Positions 14,758-21,797 of a stretch of 32,802 bases of DNA are shown in pieces. The notes under the pieces are model-generated. The model was not told the origin of the DNA and made no database searches. It saw nothing but the letters and a program-made list of their open reading frames with translations. The translations under genes and the position numbers were made by a program. Every line of letters begins with the position of its first letter. The first letter of the stretch is position 1. This DNA comes from DATBDE01 sp036270095 (GTDB lineage Bacteria; Actinomycetota; Thermoleophilia; Solirubrobacterales; Solirubrobacteraceae). The stretch is from NCBI GenBank assembly GCA_036270095.1, contig DATBDE010000147.1:1-32802 (forward strand). Direction: 5' to 3'.

Positions 14758-15610
14758 GGTCGGCCTCCGGCTTGGCCGCGAAGGCCTCGACGTCGTCGAG
14801 CGTGCGGCGCACGAGCCCGGTCACGACCCTGCCGGGACCGGTCTCGGCGAAGCGGCGCACGCCGGCGTCGCGCAGGGCGAGCAGCGTCTCGCGCCAGCGC
14901 ACGCCGTGGGTCAGGGCGAGCGCGAGCTCGGCCCGGACGTCGTCGAACGGCTTGGCGGTGATGGACGAGAAGACCGGGAAGCGCGGGCGCTTGACGCTCA
15001 CGCGGTCCAGGGCGGCGCGCAGGCGCGGCACGGCCGGCTCCATCGTGGGCGAGTGGAAGCCGCCCTTGACCGGCAGGCGCATGGCCTTCAGGCCTGCGTG
15101 GTCGGCCGCCTCGGTGGCGGCGTCCAGCGCGTCGGCCGGGCCCGAGAGCACGACCTGGCCGGGGGCGTTGTCGTTGGCGACGGTGAGGCCGAGCTCGGCG
15201 GCGATGGACTCGGCATCGCCGGGCTTGCCCTTGAGCATCGCGAGCATCCCGGCGGGCGGGCCCTCGCAGGCGGCGGCGTCCATGAGCTCGCCCCGCAGGG
15301 CCACGAGCTCGAGCGCGTCGGTTTCGTCCAGCGCGCCCGCGATGGCAAGCGCGCCGAACTCGCCGAGCGAGTGGCCGGCGGCGGCGTCGGGCTGCAGGTC
15401 GAGCGTGCCGTAGCCGGCGACGCTGGCGCAGAACAGGGCGGGCTGCTGGAAGCGGGTGCCGTCCTCGACGCGGGCAAACGGGTCCTCGCCGACGATCTCG
15501 GCAGCGCGCGCCACGAGGTCGGGGCGCAGGCGTGCGGCGCTGTCGCGCATGTCGTCGGTCTGGCTCCCCTGGCCGGGGAAGAGCACGGCGGTGCGGTCTT
15601 TCGCGGGCAT
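14750..15610 (-). CDS. fabD: Malonyl-CoA:ACP transacylase
   Basis: A 286-residue acyltransferase with FPGQGSQ near the N-terminus, nucleophile S81 in GHSLGEFGAL and H186 in VKGGFHSP. It loads malonyl groups onto ACP. It is the first gene of the FAS operon. ATG at 15610 is preceded by GGGAAGCGGGAAGG, an acceptable ribosome site, and the N-terminus matches the family; a longer frame upstream is antisense to the GDPD gene. It is slightly shorter than the usual ~310 residues but has all motifs. Confidence 0.93.
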   Translation of the reverse strand: MPAKDRTAVLFPGQGSQTDDMRDSAARLRPDLVARAAEIVGEDPFARVEDGTRFQQPALFCASVAGYGTLDLQPDAAAGHSLGEFGALAIAGALDETDALELVALRGELMDAAACEGPPAGMLAMLKGKPGDAESIAAELGLTVANDNAPGQVVLSGPADALDAATEAADHAGLKAMRLPVKGGFHSPTMEPAVPRLRAALDRVSVKRPRFPVFSSITAKPFDDVRAELALALTHGVRWRETLLALRDAGVRRFAETGPGRVVTGLVRRTLDDVEAFAAKPEADHA

Positions 15611-15663
15611 GGCCTTCCCGCTTCCCAGCTGCGTCCCGGGCTCAATCGTCCCGGCGGCCCCAA

Positions 15664-15717
15664 CCCCCCGACCGGGGGGGCAAGCCGCTCCGGCCGGGGG
15701 GGATCGGTCAGGCTTGC
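15664..15717. promoter_or_regulatory. Repeat-rich control region between fabD operon and GDPD gene
   Basis: The 111-bp divergent gap holds CCCCCC-GACC-GGGGGG (15664-15679, a palindrome-like dyad), two copies of CCGRCCGGGGGGG (G7 tracts at 15674-15680 and 15696-15702), and a 7-bp inverted repeat GCAAGCC (15680-15686) / GGCTTGC (15711-15717). These are likely binding or structural elements for control of the FAS operon; no TANNNT box is obvious. No regulator is named by the sequence. Confidence 0.35.
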
Positions 15718-15721
15718 GGCG

Positions 15722-16531
15722 ATGCCGCACCCGTTTCTGGATACTCCCGGCCCGCTGGCGTTTGCCCATCGCGGCGGCGCCGAGGAGGCCCCCGAGAACA
15801 CGCTGCCCGCGTTCACGGCCGCGGTACGGCTGGGGTACCGCTATCTCGAAACCGACGTCCACTTGACCCGCGACCGCGTGCTCATGGCCTTCCACGACCC
15901 GCGCCTGGATCGCGTGACCGACCGGGCCGGCGCCATCGCGGAGCTCGACGTGGCCGAGGTCGAGGCGGCCGACGCCGGACACGCGTGGTCGCCGGACGGC
16001 GGGCGCACGTTCCCGTTCCGCGATACCGGCGTGCGGGTGCCTCGGCTGGAGGCGCTGCTGGACCAGTTCCCGGACGCGCGCGTGAACATCGACCCCAAGG
16101 CCGACGCGTCGGTGGGCGCCCTGGCGGAGCTGGTCGACGCGCGCGGGGACTGGGACCGACTCTGCTTCGGCGCCTTCTCGGACCGGCGTCTGGCGCGCAT
16201 CCGCGCGCTCAGCCGCGGGCGCGCGTGCACGTCGATGGGCCCGCTGGCGGTCGCGGTGGCGCGCATCGCGGGATGGGGCAGCATGGTGCCGCGCCAAGGC
16301 GCCGACTGCATCCAGGTCCCGGTGCGGCAGGGCCCGGTGCCGCTGGTCACGGCGGGCTGGGTGCGGGCGGCCCACCGCGCGGGCCTGCGCGTGCACGTGT
16401 GGACGATCGACGCCGAGCGCGCGATGCACGACCTCCTCGACCTCGGCGTGGACGGGCTCATGACCGACCGACCGAGCGCGCTGCGCTCGGTCTTCCTGCA
16501 GCGCGGGCTGGCCTGGCCGTCCTCCTCCTAG
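15722..16531 (+). CDS. Glycerophosphodiester phosphodiesterase
   Basis: A 269-residue GDPD TIM-barrel enzyme. H16-R17 (AFAHRGG), the ENTL motif, E43 and D45 (YLETDVHLT) and H58 (AFHDPRLDRVTDR) form the metal and catalytic site, followed by VNIDPK, VHVWTID and GVDGLMTDRPS near the end. It hydrolyses glycerophosphodiesters to glycerol 3-phosphate and an alcohol; no signal peptide is seen, so it is probably cytosolic. The start ATG lacks a clear ribosome site but the N-terminus fits. It diverges from the FAS operon and converges on the response regulator with shared CTAG stops. Confidence 0.92.
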   Translation: MPHPFLDTPGPLAFAHRGGAEEAPENTLPAFTAAVRLGYRYLETDVHLTRDRVLMAFHDPRLDRVTDRAGAIAELDVAEVEAADAGHAWSPDGGRTFPFRDTGVRVPRLEALLDQFPDARVNIDPKADASVGALAELVDARGDWDRLCFGAFSDRRLARIRALSRGRACTSMGPLAVAVARIAGWGSMVPRQGADCIQVPVRQGPVPLVTAGWVRAAHRAGLRVHVWTIDAERAMHDLLDLGVDGLMTDRPSALRSVFLQRGLAWPSSS

Positions 16532-17127
16532 ACGAGCAGGCCGCGACGCTGGGCCTGCTGGACCGCCTCCGCGCGGTTGCGCACGCCGAGCTTGCGGTAC
16601 AGGGCGCTGCTGTGCTCCTTGACGGTGTGCGGCGAGAGGAACAGGCGGTCGCCGATCTGCCGGTTGGTGGCGCCTTCGGCGATGAGGTCGAGCACCTCGC
16701 GCTCGCGCGGCGAGAGCCCGAGCGGCGCGGGCTCGCTGCCGGGCGTGAACACCGTCATGCCCAGTGCGACCATGCGCACCGCCTTGACGACGTCGGCGGC
16801 GTCGAGGTCCTTGGACACGAAGCCGGCGGCGCCGGCGCGGCGCGCGGTCTGGTCGGAGACCTGGCCCGCGCCCGAGATCAGCAGCACGCTGGTGTCGGGC
16901 GAGGCCTCGAGCACGCTCGCGCAGATGTCGATCCCGGACTGGTCGCCGGTGAACAGGTCGACGAGCGCGACGTCGGGACGGTGGCGGCGGGCCAGGCCCA
17001 CGGCGGCCTCGCCATCGCGGGCGCTGAAGCAGCGCTCGACCCAGGGCTGCTCGGAGAGCAAGAGCCGGAAGCCCCAGTGCACGACGTCGTGGTCGTCGAC
17101 CACGAGGATGCGCAGGCTCTCGCTCAC
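16528..17127 (-). CDS. NarL/LuxR-family response regulator
   Basis: A 199-residue regulator. The receiver domain has the acidic pocket DDHD (11-14), phosphoacceptor D57 (VALVDLF) and K106 (FVSKD). The C-terminal LuxR helix-turn-helix spans about 135-195 (LSPREREVLDLIAEGATNRQIG, then SPHTVKEHSSALYRKLGVRNRAEAV by landmarks). It would be phosphorylated by the kinase encoded just upstream, with which it overlaps by 4 bases (GTGA), using the GTG at 17127 and the purine-rich GGAGGAGAC as ribosome site. Its targets are unknown; the co-transcribed transporter is one candidate. Confidence 0.93.
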   Translation of the reverse strand: MSESLRILVVDDHDVVHWGFRLLLSEQPWVERCFSARDGEAAVGLARRHRPDVALVDLFTGDQSGIDICASVLEASPDTSVLLISGAGQVSDQTARRAGAAGFVSKDLDAADVVKAVRMVALGMTVFTPGSEPAPLGLSPREREVLDLIAEGATNRQIGDRLFLSPHTVKEHSSALYRKLGVRNRAEAVQQAQRRGLLV

Positions 17128-18260
17128 GTCTCCTCCCGCAGGGGCGCGGAGAACCGCAGCTCCCAGCCGTCGGGGGCGACCGGCCCGGCGTCCACCTGAC
17201 CGCCGTGGGCGATCGCCTCGAGGGCGACCAGGCGCAGGCCCAGGCCCGTGTCGGGCCGCGACCGGCGCGGCGCGACGCCGTCGTTGCGGACGGTGAGGAC
17301 GAGCTCGTCGTCCTCGCCGGCCACCTTCGCGGCGATCGCGGTGGGGTGGGCGTGCTTGGTGGCGTTGCGCAGGGCCTCGGCCAGCACGGCGCGGGCCAGG
17401 CGCTCGAGCGGGCGCGGGATGGAGAGCCCGGGCTGCCAGTCGTACCCGAACGCGTGCTGGCCGCCGTTGGCAGCGCGCTCGAGGGCCTGGCGCAGCGAGC
17501 CGTCCACGCGCGGGCGCTCCATCTCCAGCGGCCGGCGCAGCGCCGAGCGCAGCTCGGTCAGGGCGGCGTGCAGCTCGTCGCGGCAGCGCTTGCGCGCGGA
17601 GCCCGAGAGCGCCCCGTCGGCGCCGAGCACGAGCGAGACGCCGAACAGCCGCTGGATCACGCGGTCGTGGATCTCGCGCGCGAAGTCGAGCCGGTCCGAC
17701 AGGCGGCGGGCGTGCTCCTGCTCGCGGGTCACGAGCCAGGCGCTGGACGCCAGCGCCGCCGTCTTGCCCAGCGTCCACATGGCGTGGCGCTCCTCGTCGG
17801 TAAGGTCGAAGTGGCCGCCGCCGCGATCGGCGAACAGGACGCCGAGCCAGCGCCCGCCGGCGGCCAGCGGCGTGCAGGTGACCGTGGCGACGCCGAACAG
17901 GCGTGCGTAGGCGGCGGTGATCTCGTCCTCGATGCCCTCGTCGACCACGACGACGCTGTCCTCGGCCAGGGCGCGCCGAGCCATGGGCGCGTCGTCGAGG
18001 GTGACGTCGAGCTCGCCCAAGCGGGCGCGATCGAGCCCGTGCGCGCCGACGAGCTCGACCCGCTGGTCGGCCGGGTCGTACAGGAACAGCACCGCCCGCT
18101 GCATCGCGGTCAGCTTGCAGACCGCCTCGCAGAGCCGGTCGTGGAAAGCGTTGGAGGGCGGCCCCTCCCTGTCGGCGTCGACCTCGGAGAGCATCCCGAC
18201 GAAGACGTCGAAGAGGTCCCCGCGCGCAGAGGAGGCCGTCCTCTCCTCCGTGACAGCCAT
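17124..18260 (-). CDS. Soluble GAF-domain sensor histidine kinase (HisKA_3/NarX type)
   Basis: A 378-residue kinase without transmembrane segments. A GAF sensor spans about 40-175 (LCEAVCKLTAMQRAVLFLYDP ... WLGVLFADR), then a HisKA_3 dimerisation helix with H198 in AREIHDRVIQRLFG, then the ATPase domain with the N-box EALRNATKHAHPT (N299) and G-box DTGLGLRLV (338-346). It senses an internal small molecule or redox state, cytosolically. It pairs with the NarL-type regulator whose start overlaps its stop. ATG at 18260 has only a weak ribosome site (AGAGAG), and the first ~50 codons are overlapped in another frame by the transporter gene, as discussed there. Confidence 0.9.
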   Translation of the reverse strand: MAVTEERTASSARGDLFDVFVGMLSEVDADREGPPSNAFHDRLCEAVCKLTAMQRAVLFLYDPADQRVELVGAHGLDRARLGELDVTLDDAPMARRALAEDSVVVVDEGIEDEITAAYARLFGVATVTCTPLAAGGRWLGVLFADRGGGHFDLTDEERHAMWTLGKTAALASSAWLVTREQEHARRLSDRLDFAREIHDRVIQRLFGVSLVLGADGALSGSARKRCRDELHAALTELRSALRRPLEMERPRVDGSLRQALERAANGGQHAFGYDWQPGLSIPRPLERLARAVLAEALRNATKHAHPTAIAAKVAGEDDELVLTVRNDGVAPRRSRPDTGLGLRLVALEAIAHGGQVDAGPVAPDGWELRFSAPLREET

Positions 18261-19648
18261 CTCTCTATGGTTCCCGAGTGGCGCCGGGCTGACACCGCTA
18301 TCGGCTCGCCGAGGGCGCGCGGCAGCAGGATTGCCCCCACGAGTGCGGTGACGACGGAGGCCGCCGCGCCGAGGGCGAAGGCGGTCCCGAAGCCTTCGCC
18401 GGCCGCGATCGTGCTCAACATTGCGAGGCCCAAGGCACCGCCGATCTGGCGGGTGGTGTTGAGCAGGCCGCTGGCCAGGCCGCCCTGCTCGGGCGGCAGG
18501 CCGGAGGTCGCCGCCACGGTGATGGGCGCGAACATCAGCCCGCCGCCGCCCATGGAGACCGATGCGGCGGCGATGACCCAGCCGACGGGGGCATCGGCGG
18601 CCAGCGCGCTCACCGCCGCGAGCCCGGCTGCGGCGACTACGCCGCCGGCGCCGAACAGCGCCCGTGCGTCGGTGTGCCCGACCAGCTTGAAGCTGAGCTG
18701 CGAGCCGGCCACGACGCCCAGCGTGAGGGGCAGGAAGAGCAGCCCCGTCTGCAGCGGCGTGTACCCGCGCACGCCCTGGAGCTCGAGCGTGAGGAAGAAC
18801 CACGTCGCCATGACCGGCACGAAGCTCAGGAGGCTGAGCACGTTCCCCGCGGTCAGCGCGCGCGAGCGGAACACGGCGAAGGGCACGAGCGGCGCCGGGG
18901 CGATGCTGGTCTCGATCAGCGTGAAGGCGGCGAGCAGGACGGCGGCGGCGACGAGCCCGCCGACGACCTCGGGGGAGGCCCACCCGTCGGGGGAGCGGGT
19001 CAGCGCCCAGACCAGGGCGGTGAGGCCCGCCGTCACGGCGACGGCGCCGGCGACGTCTAGGCGGCTGCCGGTGGGCGCGGCGCGATCGCGCGGGAGGCGC
19101 AGCGCGGCCAGCCCGAGCAGGGCCGCGCCGACGGGCACGTTGACGAAGAAGATCGCCCGCCACGAGATGGCGCCGACCAGCAGGCCGCCGAGCAGCGCGC
19201 CGATCGCGCCGCCGCCGATGGCCACACCGGTCCAGAGCGACAGCGCACGGTTCCGCTCGTCGGGCGCCCTGTACGTGGACGTGAGCATGCTCAGCGTGGC
19301 CGGCGAGAGCACGCCCGCGCTCAGGCCCTGGACGATGCGGGCCGCGACCAGCGTCCCCTGCGCGTCGGCGAGCCCGCAGGCGAGGCTGGAGAGCGTGAAC
19401 ACGCCCAGCGCGGACAGGAAGACGCGGCGCCCGCCGAACAGGTCGGCAGCCCGCCCGCCGAGCAGGAGGAAGCCGGCGAAGGTCAGCCCGTAGCCGTTGA
19501 CGACCCACTGCAGCGATCCCTGGTCGAAGCCGAGGTCGGCGCGGATGGCGGGGAGGCCCACATTCACGATCGAGAGGTCGAGCGTGAGCATGAACTCGGC
19601 CACGGCCAGCAGTCCGAGCACCGCCGGGTGCCTGAGGCGGCGGGTCAT
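18110..19648 (-). CDS. DHA2-family (EmrB/QacA-type) multidrug transporter
   Basis: A major facilitator superfamily proton-antiport efflux protein, 512 residues as read. LDLSIVNVGLPAI (helix 1), GGRAADLFGGRRVF (motif A loop) and GWRAIFF-like ISWRAIFFVNVPVG (motif C region) are hallmarks of DHA2. About 460 residues cover the expected 14 helices, ending in ALVGAILLPRALG. Beyond this, the frame runs on for about 50 polar residues inside the kinase gene and stops at 18110, a 151-nt same-strand overlap. A TAG at 18300-18298 in a neighbouring frame would give a normal end 37 nt before the kinase start. ATG at 19648 overlaps the flavoprotein stop (ATGA). Probably exports drugs or toxic metabolites under TetR control. 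Confidence 0.88.
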   Translation of the reverse strand: MTRRLRHPAVLGLLAVAEFMLTLDLSIVNVGLPAIRADLGFDQGSLQWVVNGYGLTFAGFLLLGGRAADLFGGRRVFLSALGVFTLSSLACGLADAQGTLVAARIVQGLSAGVLSPATLSMLTSTYRAPDERNRALSLWTGVAIGGGAIGALLGGLLVGAISWRAIFFVNVPVGAALLGLAALRLPRDRAAPTGSRLDVAGAVAVTAGLTALVWALTRSPDGWASPEVVGGLVAAAVLLAAFTLIETSIAPAPLVPFAVFRSRALTAGNVLSLLSFVPVMATWFFLTLELQGVRGYTPLQTGLLFLPLTLGVVAGSQLSFKLVGHTDARALFGAGGVVAAAGLAAVSALAADAPVGWVIAAASVSMGGGGLMFAPITVAATSGLPPEQGGLASGLLNTTRQIGGALGLAMLSTIAAGEGFGTAFALGAAASVVTALVGAILLPRALGEPIAVSARRHSGTIERWLSRRRGRPPLRAGTSSTSSSGCSPRSTPTGRGRPPTLSTTGSARRSAS

Positions 19649-20154
19649 CGTGGATCACCGGCCAGGGGCCAGACGCCCGAAGACAGCAGGGCCGCGACGC
19701 GGACGAGCCGCCGGCCCTGCTCGGACGCGGCCGCCAGCACCTCGGGCCCGGGCGCCCCGTCGCCGGAGGCGTGCGCGGTGCCGTACGGGTTGCCGCCGGC
19801 CTCCGCGAACGCGGTCACCGGCTTGTCGGCCAGCTCGCCCGCCGCCCACAGCGGCGCTGTCGTGTCGAGGAACTGCTTCAGCTGCGCCGACACATTGCCG
19901 TAGCGCGCCGGGGTGCCGAACGCGAAGGCGTCGGCCCAGCGCAGGTCGTCGTGCGTGGCCTCGGGGATGCCGGCGGTCGCGTCCGCGTGCGCGCGCCAGG
20001 CCGGGTTGGCCTCGATCGCCTCCTGCGGGGCGAGCTCGGCGACGCGGCGGAGGCGCACTTCGGCGCCGGCCTCCTCCGCGCCGTCGGCCAGCGCCTCGGC
20101 GAGAGCGTGGACGTTGCCGGTCGAGGAGTAGTGGATCAGCGCCACCCTGGTCAT
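19645..20154 (-). CDS. WrbA-like flavodoxin/NAD(P)H:quinone oxidoreductase with internal deletion
   Basis: A 169-residue flavodoxin-fold protein: RVALIHYSSTGNVHALAEAL (FMN phosphate loop), DAFAFGTPARYGNVSAQLKQFLDTT (second FMN loop), then DKPVTAFAEAGGNPYGT and EVLAAASEQGRRLVRVAALL. Full-length WrbA proteins (~200 residues) have, between KPVTAF and GGNPYG, a segment of about 35 residues bearing the third FMN-contacting loop (SSGTQHGG) and a helix ending HHGM. Here that segment is missing in frame, near base 19805. FMN binding or dimer assembly may be altered. The strong AAGGAGG (20162-20168) fixes the ATG at 20154. First gene of the operon with the transporter, kinase and regulator; transcription is controlled by the divergent TetR region. 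Confidence 0.85.
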   Translation of the reverse strand: MTRVALIHYSSTGNVHALAEALADGAEEAGAEVRLRRVAELAPQEAIEANPAWRAHADATAGIPEATHDDLRWADAFAFGTPARYGNVSAQLKQFLDTTAPLWAAGELADKPVTAFAEAGGNPYGTAHASGDGAPGPEVLAAASEQGRRLVRVAALLSSGVWPLAGDPR

Positions 20155-20176
20155 CGGGGGCCTCCTTCTGAAGTAG

Positions 20177-20217
20177 ACATCGTGTGTACTTATTCCACAC
20201 TACACACCGTGTAAACT
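20177..20217. promoter_or_regulatory. TetR-type operator overlapping divergent promoters
   Basis: Imperfect 12-bp inverted arms ACATCGTGTGTA (20177-20188) and TACACACCGTGT (20201-20212) match at 10 of 12 positions around a 12-nt spacer. A leftward promoter reads TTTACA (20215-20210) - 17 bp - TAAGTA (20192-20187), lying within the operator, with RBS AAGGAGG after it. A rightward -10 box TAAACT (20212-20217) lies 9 bases before the TetR ATG, suggesting a leaderless message. A repressor bound here would block both, so autoregulation by the adjacent TetR protein is likely (inference). There is also a direct repeat CGTGTGTACTT / CGTGTAAACTT (20181-20191, 20208-20218). Confidence 0.7.
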
Positions 20218-20226
20218 TCGTATGCG

Positions 20227-20838
20227 ATGCCCGCGAGCCCGATCGCCATTCCCACCAACGCGCGCAGCCGCCGCACGCGCGCCGCCCTCCTCGACGCTGC
20301 GCACCACATCCTCGAGGACGTCGGCTTCGAGGCCCTGACGATGGGCGCGGTGGCCGACCGGGCAGGGGTCACCCGGCGCGCTGTCTACCTGCATTTCGCC
20401 AACCGCGCCGAGCTCGTCGGCGCGCTGTTCGACCACATCGCGGCGGCGGAGGGTCTGGACGCCTCGCTGGCGCAAGTGTGGGACGCGCCCGACGCGGCGG
20501 CCGCCCTCGATGCGTGGGCGCAGCACCTGGCGCGCTACCACCCGCGCCTGATCGAGGTCGACCGTGCGCTGCAGCGCACGTGGCGTCAGGACCCCGACGC
20601 CGGCGCGCACCGCAAGCGCGTAGCGGCCGAGCAGCTCGCCAACTGCCGGCGCCTGGCACGGGGCCTGGACGACGAGCGCCGCCTCGCCCTGGGCTGGACT
20701 GCCGTGAGCGCGGCGGACATGCTCTACGCGCTCATCAGCTCCGACGTGATCGAGCGCGTGCTCGTCGACCGCGGCTGGTCGCGCCGACGGCTGGCCGATC
20801 AGCTCGCGCTGCTGTTCCGGTCGACGTTCGTGGCCTGA
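20227..20838 (+). CDS. TetR-family transcriptional repressor
   Basis: A 203-residue regulator. The N-terminal DNA-binding domain spans about residues 15-67 with the helix-turn-helix landmarks LTMGAVADRAGVTRRAVYLHFANRAEL (given as landmarks MGAVADRAGV and AVYLHF). The C-terminal ~130 residues are the variable ligand-binding and dimerisation part. It is divergent from the flavoprotein-transporter-kinase-regulator operon across a strong operator, so it probably represses that operon and itself until a toxic ligand binds. ATG at 20227 lies 9 bases after a TAAACT -10 box and has no ribosome site. Confidence 0.92.
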   Translation: MPASPIAIPTNARSRRTRAALLDAAHHILEDVGFEALTMGAVADRAGVTRRAVYLHFANRAELVGALFDHIAAAEGLDASLAQVWDAPDAAAALDAWAQHLARYHPRLIEVDRALQRTWRQDPDAGAHRKRVAAEQLANCRRLARGLDDERRLALGWTAVSAADMLYALISSDVIERVLVDRGWSRRRLADQLALLFRSTFVA

Positions 20839-20841
20839 GCC

Positions 20842-20865
20842 GGGGGCGACGCGCTCGCCGCCCCC
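20842..20865. terminator. Hairpin between convergent TetR and collagen-like genes
   Basis: A 10-bp stem with one mismatch (20842-20851 with 20856-20865: GGGGGCGACG / CGCCGCCCCC) and tetraloop CGCT begins 4 nt after the TetR stop. No T tract follows on either strand, so it may be a weak or bidirectional terminator. Confidence 0.45.
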
Positions 20866-20894
20866 GACCCGGGCTCAGTGCCCGGCTTTCCGGC

Positions 20895-21461
20895 TCAGGC
20901 CTCGGAGAGGCCTGCGACCTGCGACGTCAGGTCGGCGCCGGTGGACTTGACCGTCGCGTCGCCGCTGACCTGCAGGCAGTAGACGGCCACGTCGTAGTTG
21001 CCGGCCTCCACGGCCTTGCCGCCGGTCAGCGCGAGCTGGCCGGTCTCCTGGGCGCGGCCCGAGAGCGTGGCGGTGGTCGGGCGACCGAACGGCTCGTACT
21101 GGCCGGTCATGTCACGACCCTCTTGCCCGGGACGGCTCGGTGGCGAGCGTGACGTCGGTGAAGACGCTGGCGCGGGCCGACGGCACCGAGGCGTTGGTGC
21201 CGTTCGTCCCGTTGGTGCCGTTGGTCCCGTTGGTCCCGTTCGTGCCGCTGTTCCGTCGTGGCCGTTCGTCCCGGCCGGGCCCTGCGACCCGGTCGCGCCG
21301 GCGACGGTCAGCGCCCGGCGGGCAAGCCGCTTGGCCGACCGCGCCGTACGCAGCGCGCTCTTCGCGGTCTTCAGGGGCGTGGCCGCTGCGACGGCCTTGT
21401 GCTGGGCGGCGGCGGCCGGCAGCGCGATGGCGGTCGCGCTCAGGGCCCCGCAGACGAGCAC
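20895..21461 (-). pseudogene. Frameshifted collagen-like secreted protein
   Basis: Read from right to left: a hydrophobic signal-like segment (VLVCGALSATAIALPAAAAQ, starting near the GTG at 21461), a basic helix-like stretch (KTAKSALRTARSAKRLARRAL), then Gly-X-Y collagen triplets (GSQGPAGTNGHDGTA). The triplets then jump to another frame, where six tandem Gly-Thr-Asn repeats and ASVPSARASVFTDVTLATEPS follow before a stop; the C-terminal part (LTGGKAVEAGNYDVAVYCLQVSGDATV) lies back in the first frame. Inserting one base at 21246/21247 restores an unbroken Gly-X-Y register, and a second indel is needed near 21130-21150. No good start codon or ribosome site is visible. Either a decayed surface protein or sequence errors. 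Confidence 0.6.
21193..21246 (-). repeat. Six 9-bp tandem repeats encoding Gly-Thr-Asn
   Basis: Six consecutive units GGS-ACS-AAC (minus strand) encode GTN in the collagen-like gene. Unit sequences vary only at third positions. Because the unit is a multiple of three, copy-number changes would not alter frame; the frame break lies at the edge of the array. Confidence 0.9.
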
Positions 21462-21481
21462 GGCAAGGACCGCACCAGGTA

Positions 21482-21781
21482 CTAGAGCGCCAGCAGGCCG
21501 TCGATGATCGGACGGGCGTCGTCGGGCCCGGTCACGTCGAGCCGCAGCGCGCCGTCGTCGGCGCCCAGATCGAAGGCGAGGAACGCGCAGCACGCGCCTT
21601 CGGCGGCGATGAGCGCACGGGCGCGCTCGGCGATCCCTGGTGCGTCGCGCAGGCGCACGCGCGCGCCGTGCGGCAGGCGCTCGCGCTTGAGCGCCGCGTC
21701 GCGCAGCAGATCCTCCCACGCGTCGCGCCGGTCGGCCATGTGGGCGGCGCCCAGCGTGCAGGCGATGGGCAGCTCTTCCAC
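21482..21781 (-). CDS. Small conserved hypothetical protein with CCxF motif
   Basis: A 99-residue protein with an N-terminal LPIACTLG, an acidic/basic helix (MADRRDAWEDLLRDA), RLRDAPGIAERARALIAAEGACCAFLAFDL and VTGPDDARPIIDGLL. I recall similar small actinobacterial proteins with the conserved cysteine near the N-terminus and the paired cysteines before F-L; related C-terminal domains occur on some metal-responsive regulators, so metal or redox sensing is possible but unproven. The GTG at 21781 retains the N-terminal cysteine; ATG at 21739 would lose it. The stop lies directly before the degraded collagen-like gene. Confidence 0.7.
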   Translation of the reverse strand: MEELPIACTLGAAHMADRRDAWEDLLRDAALKRERLPHGARVRLRDAPGIAERARALIAAEGACCAFLAFDLGADDGALRLDVTGPDDARPIIDGLLAL

Positions 21782-21797
21782 CCTTCCGAGGGTACGC

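Noticed and set aside
17124..19658. Kinase extended to 844 residues as a transporter-kinase fusion
   Set aside because: The upstream part in the kinase frame is a shifted, Arg-rich reading of the transporter gene; the real transporter frame has clean membrane helices.
21193..21246. Possible CRISPR or minisatellite array
   Set aside because: Units are only 9 bp, contiguous without spacers, and encode Gly-Thr-Asn collagen-like triplets.
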